This document shows, piece by piece, positions 1 to 7,814 of a DNA stretch of 64,000 bases. A program made the translations under genes and the position numbers. The stretch is from an uncultured Rhodospirillaceae bacterium (GTDB lineage: Bacteria > Pseudomonadota > Alphaproteobacteria > Rhodospirillales > Magnetospirillaceae). The notes under the pieces were generated by a model that had not been told where the DNA came from, searched no databases, and saw nothing but the letters and a program-made list of their open reading frames with translations. Numbering within the stretch: position 1 is the stretch's first letter; each line of letters begins with the position of its first letter. The DNA lies in NCBI GenBank assembly GCA_903941105.1, contig CAJANL010000199.1:1-64000 (forward strand). The letters run 5' to 3'.

Positions 1-35
1 CCGGCAATTCGCGATTACTCCAACGGGCCATCAAA

Positions 36-54
36 CCCTGGAAAACCGCCAGGG
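36..54. terminator. Weak hairpin after the leftward left-edge operon
   Basis: CCCTGG and CCAGGG pair around a short loop just beyond the stop codon at 55. There is no clear T-run on the minus strand, so termination is only a possibility. Nothing else can be recognised in bases 1-54. Confidence 0.2.
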
Positions 55-483
55 TCAGCGTTCTTCACAGCCGACTTGGTAGTTGGGGCCGGTGAGCAAT
101 TCGACGGGCGTGACGAAGGTCAGGTGGACCACGCCAAAATACGGTCCACTGGTGCCCAGGTGGTGCCAGTGCGAGAAAAGGAGTTCCTCGGGCGAACCGT
201 GGTCGTAGCCGCGCTTGACGACATTGACGGCGCGGCGGCCGTCGGGAAACTCGATCGAAGTCGCCATTCCCTCGCTAATAGCGGTTTCGAAGAGATTGAT
301 GGGACTTGGTTGCTCGCCCTCGGGCGCCCGGAACATATCGAAATCGACCCAGACCGTGCCAGTGTCGTTGTCCGTGTCGTAGCAACCCCAGTGCCCTTCC
401 GGCTCGCGAATGCACTGCCACTGCTCGGGAATGCGGAAGCTGATGGCGTTCCAGAAGGTGACCGGTTTCAGCTTCGCCCCCAT
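55..483 (-). CDS. Hypothetical protein, possible immunity-type protein
   Basis: A complete 142-aa frame with ATG start and TGA stop. I do not recognise the family. The protein is acidic and aromatic-rich, without signal peptide or membrane segment, and has an N-terminal stretch FRIPEQWQ followed by a beta-rich pattern. It starts 11 bp after the stop of the 264-aa gene and is the last gene of the leftward set headed by the large repeat protein at 1321-3396. A small soluble protein directly downstream of a toxin-like protein fits an immunity role, but this rests on position only. It could equally be an unrelated uncharacterised gene. Confidence 0.6.
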   Translation of the reverse strand: MGAKLKPVTFWNAISFRIPEQWQCIREPEGHWGCYDTDNDTGTVWVDFDMFRAPEGEQPSPINLFETAISEGMATSIEFPDGRRAVNVVKRGYDHGSPEELLFSHWHHLGTSGPYFGVVHLTFVTPVELLTGPNYQVGCEER

Positions 484-494
484 TGCCCTGTCCT

Positions 495-1289
495 TCAGTC
501 GCTCGGATCGATACGCAGATTGCTTAGCTTACTGCGGGCGCTCGAGGTCCGGACCTTCGGGGTTTCCTTCGGCTGGGATGCGCGCCAGGCATTGTACTCG
601 GCGGGGGTGGTGCGGTGGACCGGTTCCTTAGAACCACGAATGACCAAGGGGCGTATGGTCGAAGGGTCGTCGTCCCACAGCTCATCACGGTAGTAAGGGC
701 TGTTGTGCGGGAATTTCCACTTCTCTTCTGGACGGTACCACCCTTCGATGGATCCGCGAGGACCACGGGCGAGTGCGTCGCGGATGGCATCGTGTCCCCA
801 TACTTTCCCGCTGGCCCGCGCTCGGCCACGGCCGGCCTTACCGAGGCACCGGTATCCATCGCCCAGAAAAGTATCTATTGCATCGCGCAACGGGTCAAAG
901 TGGGGAACGTAGCCCTCCACTCGCTGTCCGATAAGATATGGCGGGTCGAATGAGTATTTGGAATTTGGCAGCCCGTCTACCCAATAGCAGCGGGTGTAGC
1001 GAAAATGGAAAGGTGACCATCGCCGACTATAACCCAGCAATCTGTCAAATACAAAAATCGGCCGAACGGTGGGTTCCCAATCTCCGGCTGCTACGCAGAT
1101 ATACATGTCGTCCACTGGAAGCGCGCCGATGAGATGCGTCATCGGCACGTCTTCGCAGGGATAAGGCGAGAATGGGATGCAATATAACTTACCGAACCGC
1201 TCCGTGAGGGCGCGGCTGAAGGCCAGCTCATCCCTCACGGTCAACGCGACATGGCATAGCCTAAAGTACCCGTCTCGGCGGTAGCTCAT
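495..1289 (-). CDS. Hypothetical protein (264 aa)
   Basis: A complete 264-aa frame, not recognised. The first 150 residues are rich in aromatic residues and cysteine (for example CYWVDG), and the C-terminal 100 residues are charged and polar (ending RIDPSD), probably flexible. No signal peptide or membrane helix is visible. It starts about 31 bp after the stop of the large repeat protein and is followed after 11 bp by the 142-aa gene, so the three are probably co-transcribed. In polymorphic toxin loci this is the place of the immunity gene or of a second effector; no motif confirms either. Confidence 0.6.
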   Translation of the reverse strand: MSYRRDGYFRLCHVALTVRDELAFSRALTERFGKLYCIPFSPYPCEDVPMTHLIGALPVDDMYICVAAGDWEPTVRPIFVFDRLLGYSRRWSPFHFRYTRCYWVDGLPNSKYSFDPPYLIGQRVEGYVPHFDPLRDAIDTFLGDGYRCLGKAGRGRARASGKVWGHDAIRDALARGPRGSIEGWYRPEEKWKFPHNSPYYRDELWDDDPSTIRPLVIRGSKEPVHRTTPAEYNAWRASQPKETPKVRTSSARSKLSNLRIDPSD

Positions 1290-1320
1290 TCCCCATGGTT
1301 GGCAGTTTGTTCCGACTGCG

Positions 1321-3396
1321 TCAAGGGGATTTTAGCTGCCAGCGCTTAGGTACTAGTACGACATCATGATGGACTTTGTTGTCGTCCTTATCGAAGTCAT
1401 GATCCAATAATCTACGGATGCGTTCGGCATTCTCAAGCTCTCGGCTGGTCGGCTTTCCCGTCCGCGGATCGACATCCACCGTCTGAACGTGGACGAACCG
1501 GCCATCCGGTGTCTGGAATGTCATATCTGTGTATCCGCCGCCCGGGTGCGGGTTATTCCAGACAACACCACGCCCTGGGATATGGTACTCCTTCAATTCC
1601 TTGCCGGTTTCTTGCTCCCTGCCGCCCAGCACATGCGTCCATCCAGGATTCGCTCGCAGAAGCTCGTCCCGCCAGCGATCCATGTCGGCCTTGGTGGCCG
1701 CATTGCCGCGGCGCTCGATGATGTTGGCGTCGGGGTCTTCCGGTTCCGCCGGGAAGATGAGAATGTTCGGGCGTTCGGGATCGATGATCGGTGTTCCATA
1801 GCCCTCGATCTTGACTTGCGGCGGGGTCAGGTCGGTGCCTGAGCGTCCCGGTTTCGAGGGGTCAAGGCCAGGGTTCGGCGGCAACGATGGTGCGGGCTGG
1901 CTTGGCGGCGGCGCCGAAATGTCCGGCATGTCGGGCAGGGTCAGTTCCATATCCGGAAGCAAGGGCGGATTGCCCGGCAGCTCGGGCAATTCGACGGCGG
2001 ATTTTCCCAGCGCCTCGAGCAGCTTCCCCATTTCAATGGTGCCTGCCGCAGCCGCTCCGCCGAATCCCCCTTCGAGGATGAGGTCTCTCTTTTCCCAGGG
2101 GTTCCTCATGTAGGCCAATTGCTCGCCTTCCGGCGTATCCTCGCCATCGGCGAACGGCACCCTCCCGCCGCCGGCATGGTCGATGGCATCCTGCAGGTGA
2201 GCGGCGGAAGCCGGATCGCGCTGGTGCAACCGGCTCAGCAGGTCGGCGACGTCGCCGCGACCCTGGTCGCCGTTGTTCTGGATCACCTGCCCCAATTGCC
2301 CCGGGACGTCGCCGAAGTCGGTGGTGCCGGCCCAGGCCTCGGCCATGCGGTCGTGGGCCTGGATGCCCTCCTCGTCGATACTGTGGCCCCGATCGGCAAA
2401 GGGGTTGTCGCCGCCGGGCACGGTCAGCGCCTCGGGCACCTTTGGCGCCGGTTCGGAGCCATCGAAGCCCTCGCCGAACGGGGCCAGGCGGAAGGGCAGG
2501 TGCTCACCGGTGGCTTCGGCCAGCTGGCCCTGCAGGTCGGCCGCTTTGGCGGGATCAAGCTCGCCCAGGCGCCCCAGCACATCGGCGACGTCGCCGCGGC
2601 CCTGGTCGCCGTAGTCGGCGACGGCACGGGCGAAGGTCGGCACCGCCACCCGGAAGTCGCCGGTCCGCGCCAGCCCGCCGGCCCAGCCCTGGTGCTCGTC
2701 GGCGCCGATCGGGGTGATGGTGTGGCCGGGGAAGGGATCGCGCGGCTCCGCCACCTTGGCGGTGAGCGCCCCGGCGAAGGGTTTCAGTTTGGCGCCGGGT
2801 GGCAGGCCCTCGGCGGCGGCCTTCAGCAGCATGTTGGCCGCGGGCGGCACCCCCAGCTTCTCCAGCAGGCTGGTCTGGCGCTTTGGCGGAGTGTGGGCGA
2901 ACAGGCTGCTGGCCTGCTTTTCATTGGGCGGGCCGAACAGCCCAGTGATCACGCTTTGTTCTTCCTGCTTCAGTTTCGGCGCCGGATTGTCCTCCTTCGG
3001 CAGTGCCTCTGGCCTGGCGCCCGCCACGCCGTAGGGATGGTAGCCGCGCGCCTCGGCCTTAAGCGGCGGGTCAGGTTCGACGGTCTGCTGCGGCAGGCTC
3101 TCCGGCATGTCCAGCAGGCCGCCGGCCTGACTGCCCGGCTCTGCGTTCATGCCGCTGTCGGGCATGCCGATGTTGCCGAACAGGCCGTCCTCCGGCATGG
3201 TCCAGCGGATTAAGTCGGCGGCGGCGGAGACGTTGGGCTCGAAGGCCGGGTCGTAGCCGCCCGTAGGGACATCGGATCCGGAGAAGTCGCCCTCCGGCAT
3301 CTGCTGGATTTCCGTCGCGTCGTCCGTTCCGGCGCCGATGGTGGCCGGCATGGCCTCGGCGACATCCGGCATTTCGCTAGAGGCGAAGCCACCCAT
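1321..3396 (-). CDS. Large proline-rich repeat protein, polymorphic-toxin-like
   Basis: 691 aa from the ATG at 3396, chosen because AAGGAG lies 8 bp upstream; the ORF track start at 3465 has no such site. Residues 1-110 repeat short MPD/MPE motifs in a low-complexity acidic background. Two diverged copies of an about 83-residue module occupy residues 220-302 and 331-415, each with GDQGRGDVAD. Residues 465-530 form a proline-rich linker. The C-terminal domain (about 560-691) is compact and different in composition, with GGGYTDMTFQ followed by VHVQTVDVDP and RELENAERIRR. This long repetitive front, proline hinge and short C-terminal domain is the layout of polymorphic toxins. The C-terminal domain could be a nuclease, but I cannot assign catalytic residues. 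No signal peptide is visible. Function is inferred. Confidence 0.7.
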   Translation of the reverse strand: MGGFASSEMPDVAEAMPATIGAGTDDATEIQQMPEGDFSGSDVPTGGYDPAFEPNVSAAADLIRWTMPEDGLFGNIGMPDSGMNAEPGSQAGGLLDMPESLPQQTVEPDPPLKAEARGYHPYGVAGARPEALPKEDNPAPKLKQEEQSVITGLFGPPNEKQASSLFAHTPPKRQTSLLEKLGVPPAANMLLKAAAEGLPPGAKLKPFAGALTAKVAEPRDPFPGHTITPIGADEHQGWAGGLARTGDFRVAVPTFARAVADYGDQGRGDVADVLGRLGELDPAKAADLQGQLAEATGEHLPFRLAPFGEGFDGSEPAPKVPEALTVPGGDNPFADRGHSIDEEGIQAHDRMAEAWAGTTDFGDVPGQLGQVIQNNGDQGRGDVADLLSRLHQRDPASAAHLQDAIDHAGGGRVPFADGEDTPEGEQLAYMRNPWEKRDLILEGGFGGAAAAGTIEMGKLLEALGKSAVELPELPGNPPLLPDMELTLPDMPDISAPPPSQPAPSLPPNPGLDPSKPGRSGTDLTPPQVKIEGYGTPIIDPERPNILIFPAEPEDPDANIIERRGNAATKADMDRWRDELLRANPGWTHVLGGREQETGKELKEYHIPGRGVVWNNPHPGGGYTDMTFQTPDGRFVHVQTVDVDPRTGKPTSRELENAERIRRLLDHDFDKDDNKVHHDVVLVPKRWQLKSP
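2152..2406 (-). repeat. Internal protein repeat, copy 2
   Basis: Encodes residues 331-415 of the large repeat protein. It shares GDQGRGDVAD, the DPA..A.LQ pattern and a closing VPF with copy 1, and is diverged elsewhere. This indicates an old in-gene duplication. Confidence 0.6.
2491..2739 (-). repeat. Internal protein repeat, copy 1
   Basis: Encodes residues 220-302 of the large repeat protein, with the GDQGRGDVAD signature and ending in LPF. It matches copy 2 at 2152-2406; the DNA stretch gacgtcgccgcgaccctggt/gacgtcgccgcggccctggt is nearly identical in both. Confidence 0.6.
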
Positions 3397-3563
3397 GGGA
3401 AGGTCTCCTTGACTGCTCGCGCCGGGACTGCCCCGGGGCGTCCATGGGACCATATGCAAGGCCACAGGTATTTGTCAAGGAATATGTTCTTGCCTCGCTC
3501 ACGTGAATGGTCTATATCGGGAACATTCGCCCGCTCGGGCGCCATGTCAAAAGGAGGCCCGCC

Positions 3564-4109
3564 ATGGGCGGTTTCGGCAATGAAGCGTTGAGCCCGACGG
3601 CCCTGGCCGGGCCGCTCGGCTCCCCCTTGTCGCTGCAGAAGGGTGCCCAGTCGGCCGCCATGGGTCTGCCGCTGGAAGCGTCACTGCGCAACAAGCAGCT
3701 GCGGCAGGACCTGGGCCAGCACCTGACCACCTTCCAGACCATGGAGGCGATCCAAGCCCGCCGCGAGGGCCGGCAGCCCGGCGTGGCGGCGACGGTGGCG
3801 CCAATGGTGGGGGCGGCGGTCGCCTCGTACTTCGTGCCGCCGATGGCGCCGACCTTCATGAAAATGGGCATGGCCGCCTCCGCCGCCAGCCGTGCGCCCC
3901 TGCCAGCGCATTCGGCGGCGCAGGGACTGCAGTTGCAGCTGACCCATCGGGCCCCGGCGCAGAGCGTCAACCTGCTTGAAAGCGCCCAGGCGACCCAGCG
4001 GGCCAAGCTGTCGGCGATCGGCATCGGCTCGGGCGGCGGCTCTTCGGTGGCGCTGCAGGAAGGCCTGACCCGGAAGGCGGCCAAGAACGGCTACGACATC
4101 GGGGCATGA
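3564..4109 (+). CDS. Hypothetical alanine-rich protein divergent from the repeat protein
   Basis: 181 aa from the ATG at 3564, which has AAGGAGG 6 bp upstream; the longer track start at 3507 lacks such a site. It opens with MGGF, as does the divergent repeat protein. A small hydrophobic stretch lies near residues 70-95 (AATVAPMVGAAVASYF), flanked by helical, Gln- and Ala-rich sequence. No family is recognised. Divergent arrangement over a 167-bp gap and the shared MGGF start suggest a common origin or co-regulation with the leftward set. A small membrane-interacting or structural partner is possible but unproven. Confidence 0.55.
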   Translation: MGGFGNEALSPTALAGPLGSPLSLQKGAQSAAMGLPLEASLRNKQLRQDLGQHLTTFQTMEAIQARREGRQPGVAATVAPMVGAAVASYFVPPMAPTFMKMGMAASAASRAPLPAHSAAQGLQLQLTHRAPAQSVNLLESAQATQRAKLSAIGIGSGGGSSVALQEGLTRKAAKNGYDIGA

Positions 4110-4555
4110 CACGAGGCTTGGCCGGGCGATATCTTTCAAGCTGCATCGACCACAGGCTTCGCCCGTTCCTTGATCAGTAGCGTCAAATTCCCTGTTCCCC
4201 GTCGCAGGGAATTTCCCGCCCGCACGAGGGAAAGTGCCGGTTCCGCCCAAGCCGCGATCCGCCCTATGCCCACTCGGCTTCGGATTTCCCTGTATTTTCC
4301 CAGGAAATCAGGGAGCCGGCGCTGGAGACCGGTTCGCCCCAGACTGCCCCCTCCGCCATCTAGTCTTGATGACCTGCGATTTTCCGAGACCCTGCGCCGA
4401 AAGGCGCGGGGTTCCGGCGCTATTCGCATGTGTCTCCGGAACGGAGAGAGCCTCCGACCAGGCCTCGGGCCTCTCCAATTCTCCCATTTTCTCCGTTGCC
4501 CATATCGGCGGTCCACCGCCCAGCGACGCGTTCGCGGCACGGTGTCTGGGTCGCC
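4110..4555. other. Non-coding stretch with repeated TTTCCCTG/CAGGGAAA motifs
   Basis: No convincing gene. Between about 4185 and 4315 the motif AATTCCCTG or its complement appears several times (aaattccctgttcccc, cagggaatttccc, gagggaaag, atttccctgt, aaatcaggga), giving partial inverted repeats. Similar motif clusters occur next to integrated or decayed elements in alphaproteobacteria, from memory. The ORFs listed here by the track are arginine/proline-rich shadows. Confidence 0.4.
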
Positions 4556-4705
4556 TTCCCACCCAAGGGGCTTGGTGAAGCCGGCCGCATTCTTATGGCC
4601 TCCCCCGCCGTATCGACTAGCGATGGTCGACACATCGAAGTTGCCCAAAGATCTCAGGCTGAAGGTCCGCACTCCCGGTCGGTCATAGTAGATGCCGGCG
4701 AATGG
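4556..4705 (-). pseudogene. Remnant of a DHH-family phosphoesterase (DHHA1 end)
   Basis: Within a minus-strand frame the stretch FAGIYYDRPGVRTFSLRS followed by YGGGGHKNAAGF is the typical end of a DHHA1 nucleic-acid-binding domain of DHH phosphoesterases. There is no DHH catalytic half upstream in frame; the sequence to the right (4706-4858) has no matching frame, and the frame to the left runs into arginine-rich shadow sequence. I read it as the 3' fragment of a decayed gene. The GGGGH motif is well known for the family; loss of the remainder is seen directly. Confidence 0.5.
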
Positions 4706-4858
4706 CGGGGTCGTGCCTCTGGCGTCACCCCCGCATAGGGCATGACCGGCATCCGATGCCATGGTGTAGGGAAGTTTGGCGATGGGGACGCGATTGCCAC
4801 GGTGTCCCTGTTGCCAACGGCCAAGACCTCAACCCCCACATCTTCTGACACAGTGGAG

Positions 4859-5962
4859 CTAAACCACCTGGCGCAGCAGGGCGGCGGTCTGTTGTGCGGT
4901 CTTCTCCCACGAGAACTGCTGCGCCCGTTCGAGGGCACGGGCCGTCATGTCGCGGCGCAATTCGGCGTCGACCAGCAGTGACTCCACCTTGATCGCGATG
5001 TCCTCGGGATCATCGGGATTGAACAGCAGTGCCGCATCGGCCACCAGTTCCGGCATGGCCGCGGCATCCGAGCACGCGATGGCGCAGCCCGATGCCATGG
5101 CCTCGACCACCGGGTTGCCGAAGGTCTCAACGGTGGAGGGGAATACGAAGACGGTGCATTTGCGGTAAAGCTCGGCCAGCTTGTCGGGCGAGCAGCGGCC
5201 CAGGAACTGCACGTTCTTCTCCAGACCCCAGATTTCGATCTGTTCCTGCAAGCCGGCCATGTGCCCGGTATCCAGCGGCGCCCCGGCGATGAACAGTTTG
5301 ATGGCGGGAAAGCTGTGGCGCAGGAACTGCAGCGCCTCGATGAGGGCGGGATAGTTCTTCTGGATGTAGATGTCGCCCACCGCCAGCAGGGTCAGCGGCT
5401 CGCGCTGCTCAATGGATGCCGGCGGACTGAAATGAGGGCCGACGCCGTGGTGGATGATGGAGATGCGGTCATCGTCTTTCCTCTGGAAGCTCTCCAGGAA
5501 CATCTGCTTGGCGTAGCCCGAAACGGTGATCGCGCGCTTGCAGACGGCAAAGGATGCCTGGCTGAGCCAGAACACCGCCTGCCAATAAAGCTTCTTGCTG
5601 AAGTCACTCTCCAGCGCCGCGACGCCGAAGGCGTTGCGCAGCAGGATTACCGAGTGGCGCGACAGCAGCGGGCCGAAATTGGCCGGCGAATAGATGACGT
5701 CGGCGCCGATCTTCATCGCCAGCCAGGGCACCACCACTTGCTCCTGCACCGTCACCGTCGACATGCGCGACCAAGTCGGCAGCACGTGCAGCGCCGTGTT
5801 GGGGCAGAGGCTCTCGACCAGATATTTCTGGTCCTCCTGGATGACGACGTGAATATCCAGGTCTTCGATGCGGCAGAGATGCGGCAAGATATTGGTGATG
5901 TAGGTCACCCCGCCGCCGCTTTTGGCATGAATGGAATTGATCAGGACCCGCGTGCGCTTCAT
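4859..5962 (-). CDS. Glycosyltransferase, GT4 family
   Basis: 367 aa, the usual length of a GT-B retaining glycosyltransferase. The N-terminal Rossmann half begins RVLINSIHAKSGGGVTYI, with the glycine-rich acceptor loop. The C-terminal half has the GT4 signature: a VGDIYIQKNY segment, the FVFPSTVETFGNPVVEAMA stretch carrying the E-x7-E motif, and a nucleotide-sugar pocket. No signal peptide, so it acts at the cytoplasmic membrane face. It is the last gene of a leftward run of four glycosyltransferases and a deacetylase-like gene, 53 bp after the previous one, probably for a cell-surface polysaccharide or LPS part. The sugar specificity cannot be read from sequence. Confidence 0.85.
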   Translation of the reverse strand: MKRTRVLINSIHAKSGGGVTYITNILPHLCRIEDLDIHVVIQEDQKYLVESLCPNTALHVLPTWSRMSTVTVQEQVVVPWLAMKIGADVIYSPANFGPLLSRHSVILLRNAFGVAALESDFSKKLYWQAVFWLSQASFAVCKRAITVSGYAKQMFLESFQRKDDDRISIIHHGVGPHFSPPASIEQREPLTLLAVGDIYIQKNYPALIEALQFLRHSFPAIKLFIAGAPLDTGHMAGLQEQIEIWGLEKNVQFLGRCSPDKLAELYRKCTVFVFPSTVETFGNPVVEAMASGCAIACSDAAAMPELVADAALLFNPDDPEDIAIKVESLLVDAELRRDMTARALERAQQFSWEKTAQQTAALLRQVV

Positions 5963-6015
5963 CGGCTCAACCTAAGAGAACGGCGGGGCGGTTGCAAAAC
6001 GAAAATACGGCGCCG

Positions 6016-7053
6016 TCAGGCCAATCCGGCAATGCGCTCGAACTCCACTGCGGCGTGGGTCCACCGCCAGTGGCGCTGGTGGTCGAGGCAGTTGCGGTGC
6101 TGGACCTGCCACAAGGCGTCGTCGGCCAACAAGCGAATTGCTGATTCGGCGAAGGCATCCTCGCCCTTGACCACGAAGCCGGTCTCCCCGTGGCGGATAC
6201 GTTCCTTCATGCAGGCGATGTCCTCGATGACGCCGGGCACGCCCATGGCCTGGGCCTCGGCCACCGCCGAGCAGAAGGTCTCGCCGATGTCGCCGCGGTA
6301 GAGCTGAACGCGGGCCTGGGCCAGTTCCTCCACCAACTGCGACTTGGGCACCGGACCGCGCAGCACCACCCCCAGCGGCGCCATGGCGGCGGCGCGCTCC
6401 AGCACCGGCCCCATTCGCGCCGCCTTGGCGTCGCCCGCCGTGCCGTAGGTGGCGCTGCCGGCGAAGATGTGCAACTCGGCGGCGGGCACCACGGGGCGGA
6501 TGCGGCTTTCCCAGCGGTCGAGCAGCCAGTCCAGTGAGCGCATGGGGTTGGAGGTGAACACGGCGCGGGGCGGCGGCACCGGCCGCTCCGCGGCGTGGCA
6601 GAAAATGTCGGTCAGGCCATAGGGCACCACCGCGCGGCCACCGGCGAAGGCCCAGCCGGGATAGGTCGAGGCGTGGCTGGCCCCCGAAAACACGATCACC
6701 GGCCGCCGCCAGGCCAGCTTCCACTGGTAGCGCCATTTCAGCAGGTAGCCGGCGGGATTGTGAATCCAGAAGATGACGCGGCCGGCCCCCCGACACAGTT
6801 TCAGCAGCTTGTCGCCGCGATTGGGGATGTAGAGGTCGGCGGAGTCGGGCACCCCTTGCGCCAGCGGCCGCCAGGTGACGCCCCGGTGCACCACCTCGGC
6901 GTCGCACTTGTTGCACACCAGCACCTCGTGGCCGCGCGCCGCCAGGGCGTTGGCCATCTCGATGAACGAGGTCTCGGCGCCGCCCAGCGGCCGCTCTTCG
7001 AGGGTGCGGCCGTCGAAGCGGATGCCGTCGTCGGCCATGACGATACGGGCCAT
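6016..7053 (-). CDS. Glycosyltransferase, GT4-like
   Basis: 345 aa from the ATG at 7053, which has AAGGAG just upstream inside the end of the previous gene; the 447-aa track frame includes shadow sequence. The start MARIVMADDGIRFDG is followed by LGGAETSFIEMANALAARGHEV, the typical acceptor-side start of GT4 enzymes. The donor side is weaker: YRGDIGETFCSAVAEAQAMG replaces the usual E-x7-E segment but keeps the spacing. Six bases separate it from the preceding GT2 gene, so it is in the same operon. A surface glycan enzyme; substrate unknown. Confidence 0.8.
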   Translation of the reverse strand: MARIVMADDGIRFDGRTLEERPLGGAETSFIEMANALAARGHEVLVCNKCDAEVVHRGVTWRPLAQGVPDSADLYIPNRGDKLLKLCRGAGRVIFWIHNPAGYLLKWRYQWKLAWRRPVIVFSGASHASTYPGWAFAGGRAVVPYGLTDIFCHAAERPVPPPRAVFTSNPMRSLDWLLDRWESRIRPVVPAAELHIFAGSATYGTAGDAKAARMGPVLERAAAMAPLGVVLRGPVPKSQLVEELAQARVQLYRGDIGETFCSAVAEAQAMGVPGVIEDIACMKERIRHGETGFVVKGEDAFAESAIRLLADDALWQVQHRNCLDHQRHWRWTHAAVEFERIAGLA

Positions 7054-7058
7054 GCCGG

Positions 7059-7814
7059 TCACTCCTTCTCGTATTTGGCCTTGAGGTGCGACAGCATGGG
7101 GTAGAGGGCGGCGCACACCGCGATGATGAAGCCGTAGCCGCCTTCCTTCCACCCCTTCCGCGCCACGTAGCACTTGAAGAAGCGGCTGACCATGCGGCGG
7201 ACATTGCTGGCGGTCGAGCCCCAGGTCTCGCCGCGCTCGCGCAGGTCGCGGGCACGGGCCGAGGAATAGCTGTCCAGCCGCCGGATCATGTCCGAGATGT
7301 TCTTGTCGACGTAGTGGTTGATGCGGCAGGTCAGCATCGGTCCCTTCCGCCCCGTCCATTCCAGCCGGGGATGGACGCGGTCGCGGCCCCAGGTCTTGGC
7401 GCCCTTGCGGAACAGGCCGGGATAGGCCGGCTTGCCGTAGGAGGCGCCCCAGCCGTGGCGCACCAGCCGTTCGCCGACATAGTTATCCACCAGGATCTCG
7501 TGCCAGTCGAAGGCGGTGGTGGCGATGACGCGGCGGATTTCGGCGGCCAGGTCGGGCGGAACATGCTCGTCGGCATCCACCTCCAGCACCCAGTCGGAGG
7601 TGCAGGCGGCGATGCCGGCGTTGCGCCGGTCGCCCTCCACGTCCCAGGCGCCCTCGATGATGCGGGCGCCGTGCGCCAGCGCGATATCCTTGGTGCCATC
7701 GGTGCACTTGTCCAGCACCACCACGATCTCGTCGGCGAAGGCCAGCCGCTCCAGGCAGGGGCCGAGCCGCTTCTCCTCGTTGCGGGCGGTCACCAGGGCC
7801 GAGAGCGAGGTCAT
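7059..7814 (-). CDS. Glycosyltransferase family 2 (WaaE/KdtX-like)
   Basis: 251 aa. The GT-A fold start LSALVTARNEEKRLGPCLERL is followed by ADEIVVVLDKCTDGTKDIA and the metal-binding DVD-type motif LEVDADEHVPPDL. A second half with YGKPAYPGLFRKGAKTWGR resembles WaaE/KdtX-type enzymes that add sugars to LPS inner core. A hydrophobic patch near the C-terminus (GFIIAVCAALYP) suggests membrane contact. The start overlaps the stop of the upstream GT4 gene by ATGA, which implies translational coupling. LPS core modification is an inference from family resemblance. Confidence 0.82.
   Translation of the reverse strand: MTSLSALVTARNEEKRLGPCLERLAFADEIVVVLDKCTDGTKDIALAHGARIIEGAWDVEGDRRNAGIAACTSDWVLEVDADEHVPPDLAAEIRRVIATTAFDWHEILVDNYVGERLVRHGWGASYGKPAYPGLFRKGAKTWGRDRVHPRLEWTGRKGPMLTCRINHYVDKNISDMIRRLDSYSSARARDLRERGETWGSTASNVRRMVSRFFKCYVARKGWKEGGYGFIIAVCAALYPMLSHLKAKYEKE

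Noticed and set aside
4136-4762. 208-aa minus-strand ORF as an intact gene
   Set aside because: Only about 50 residues match a known domain end; the rest is Arg-rich shadow.
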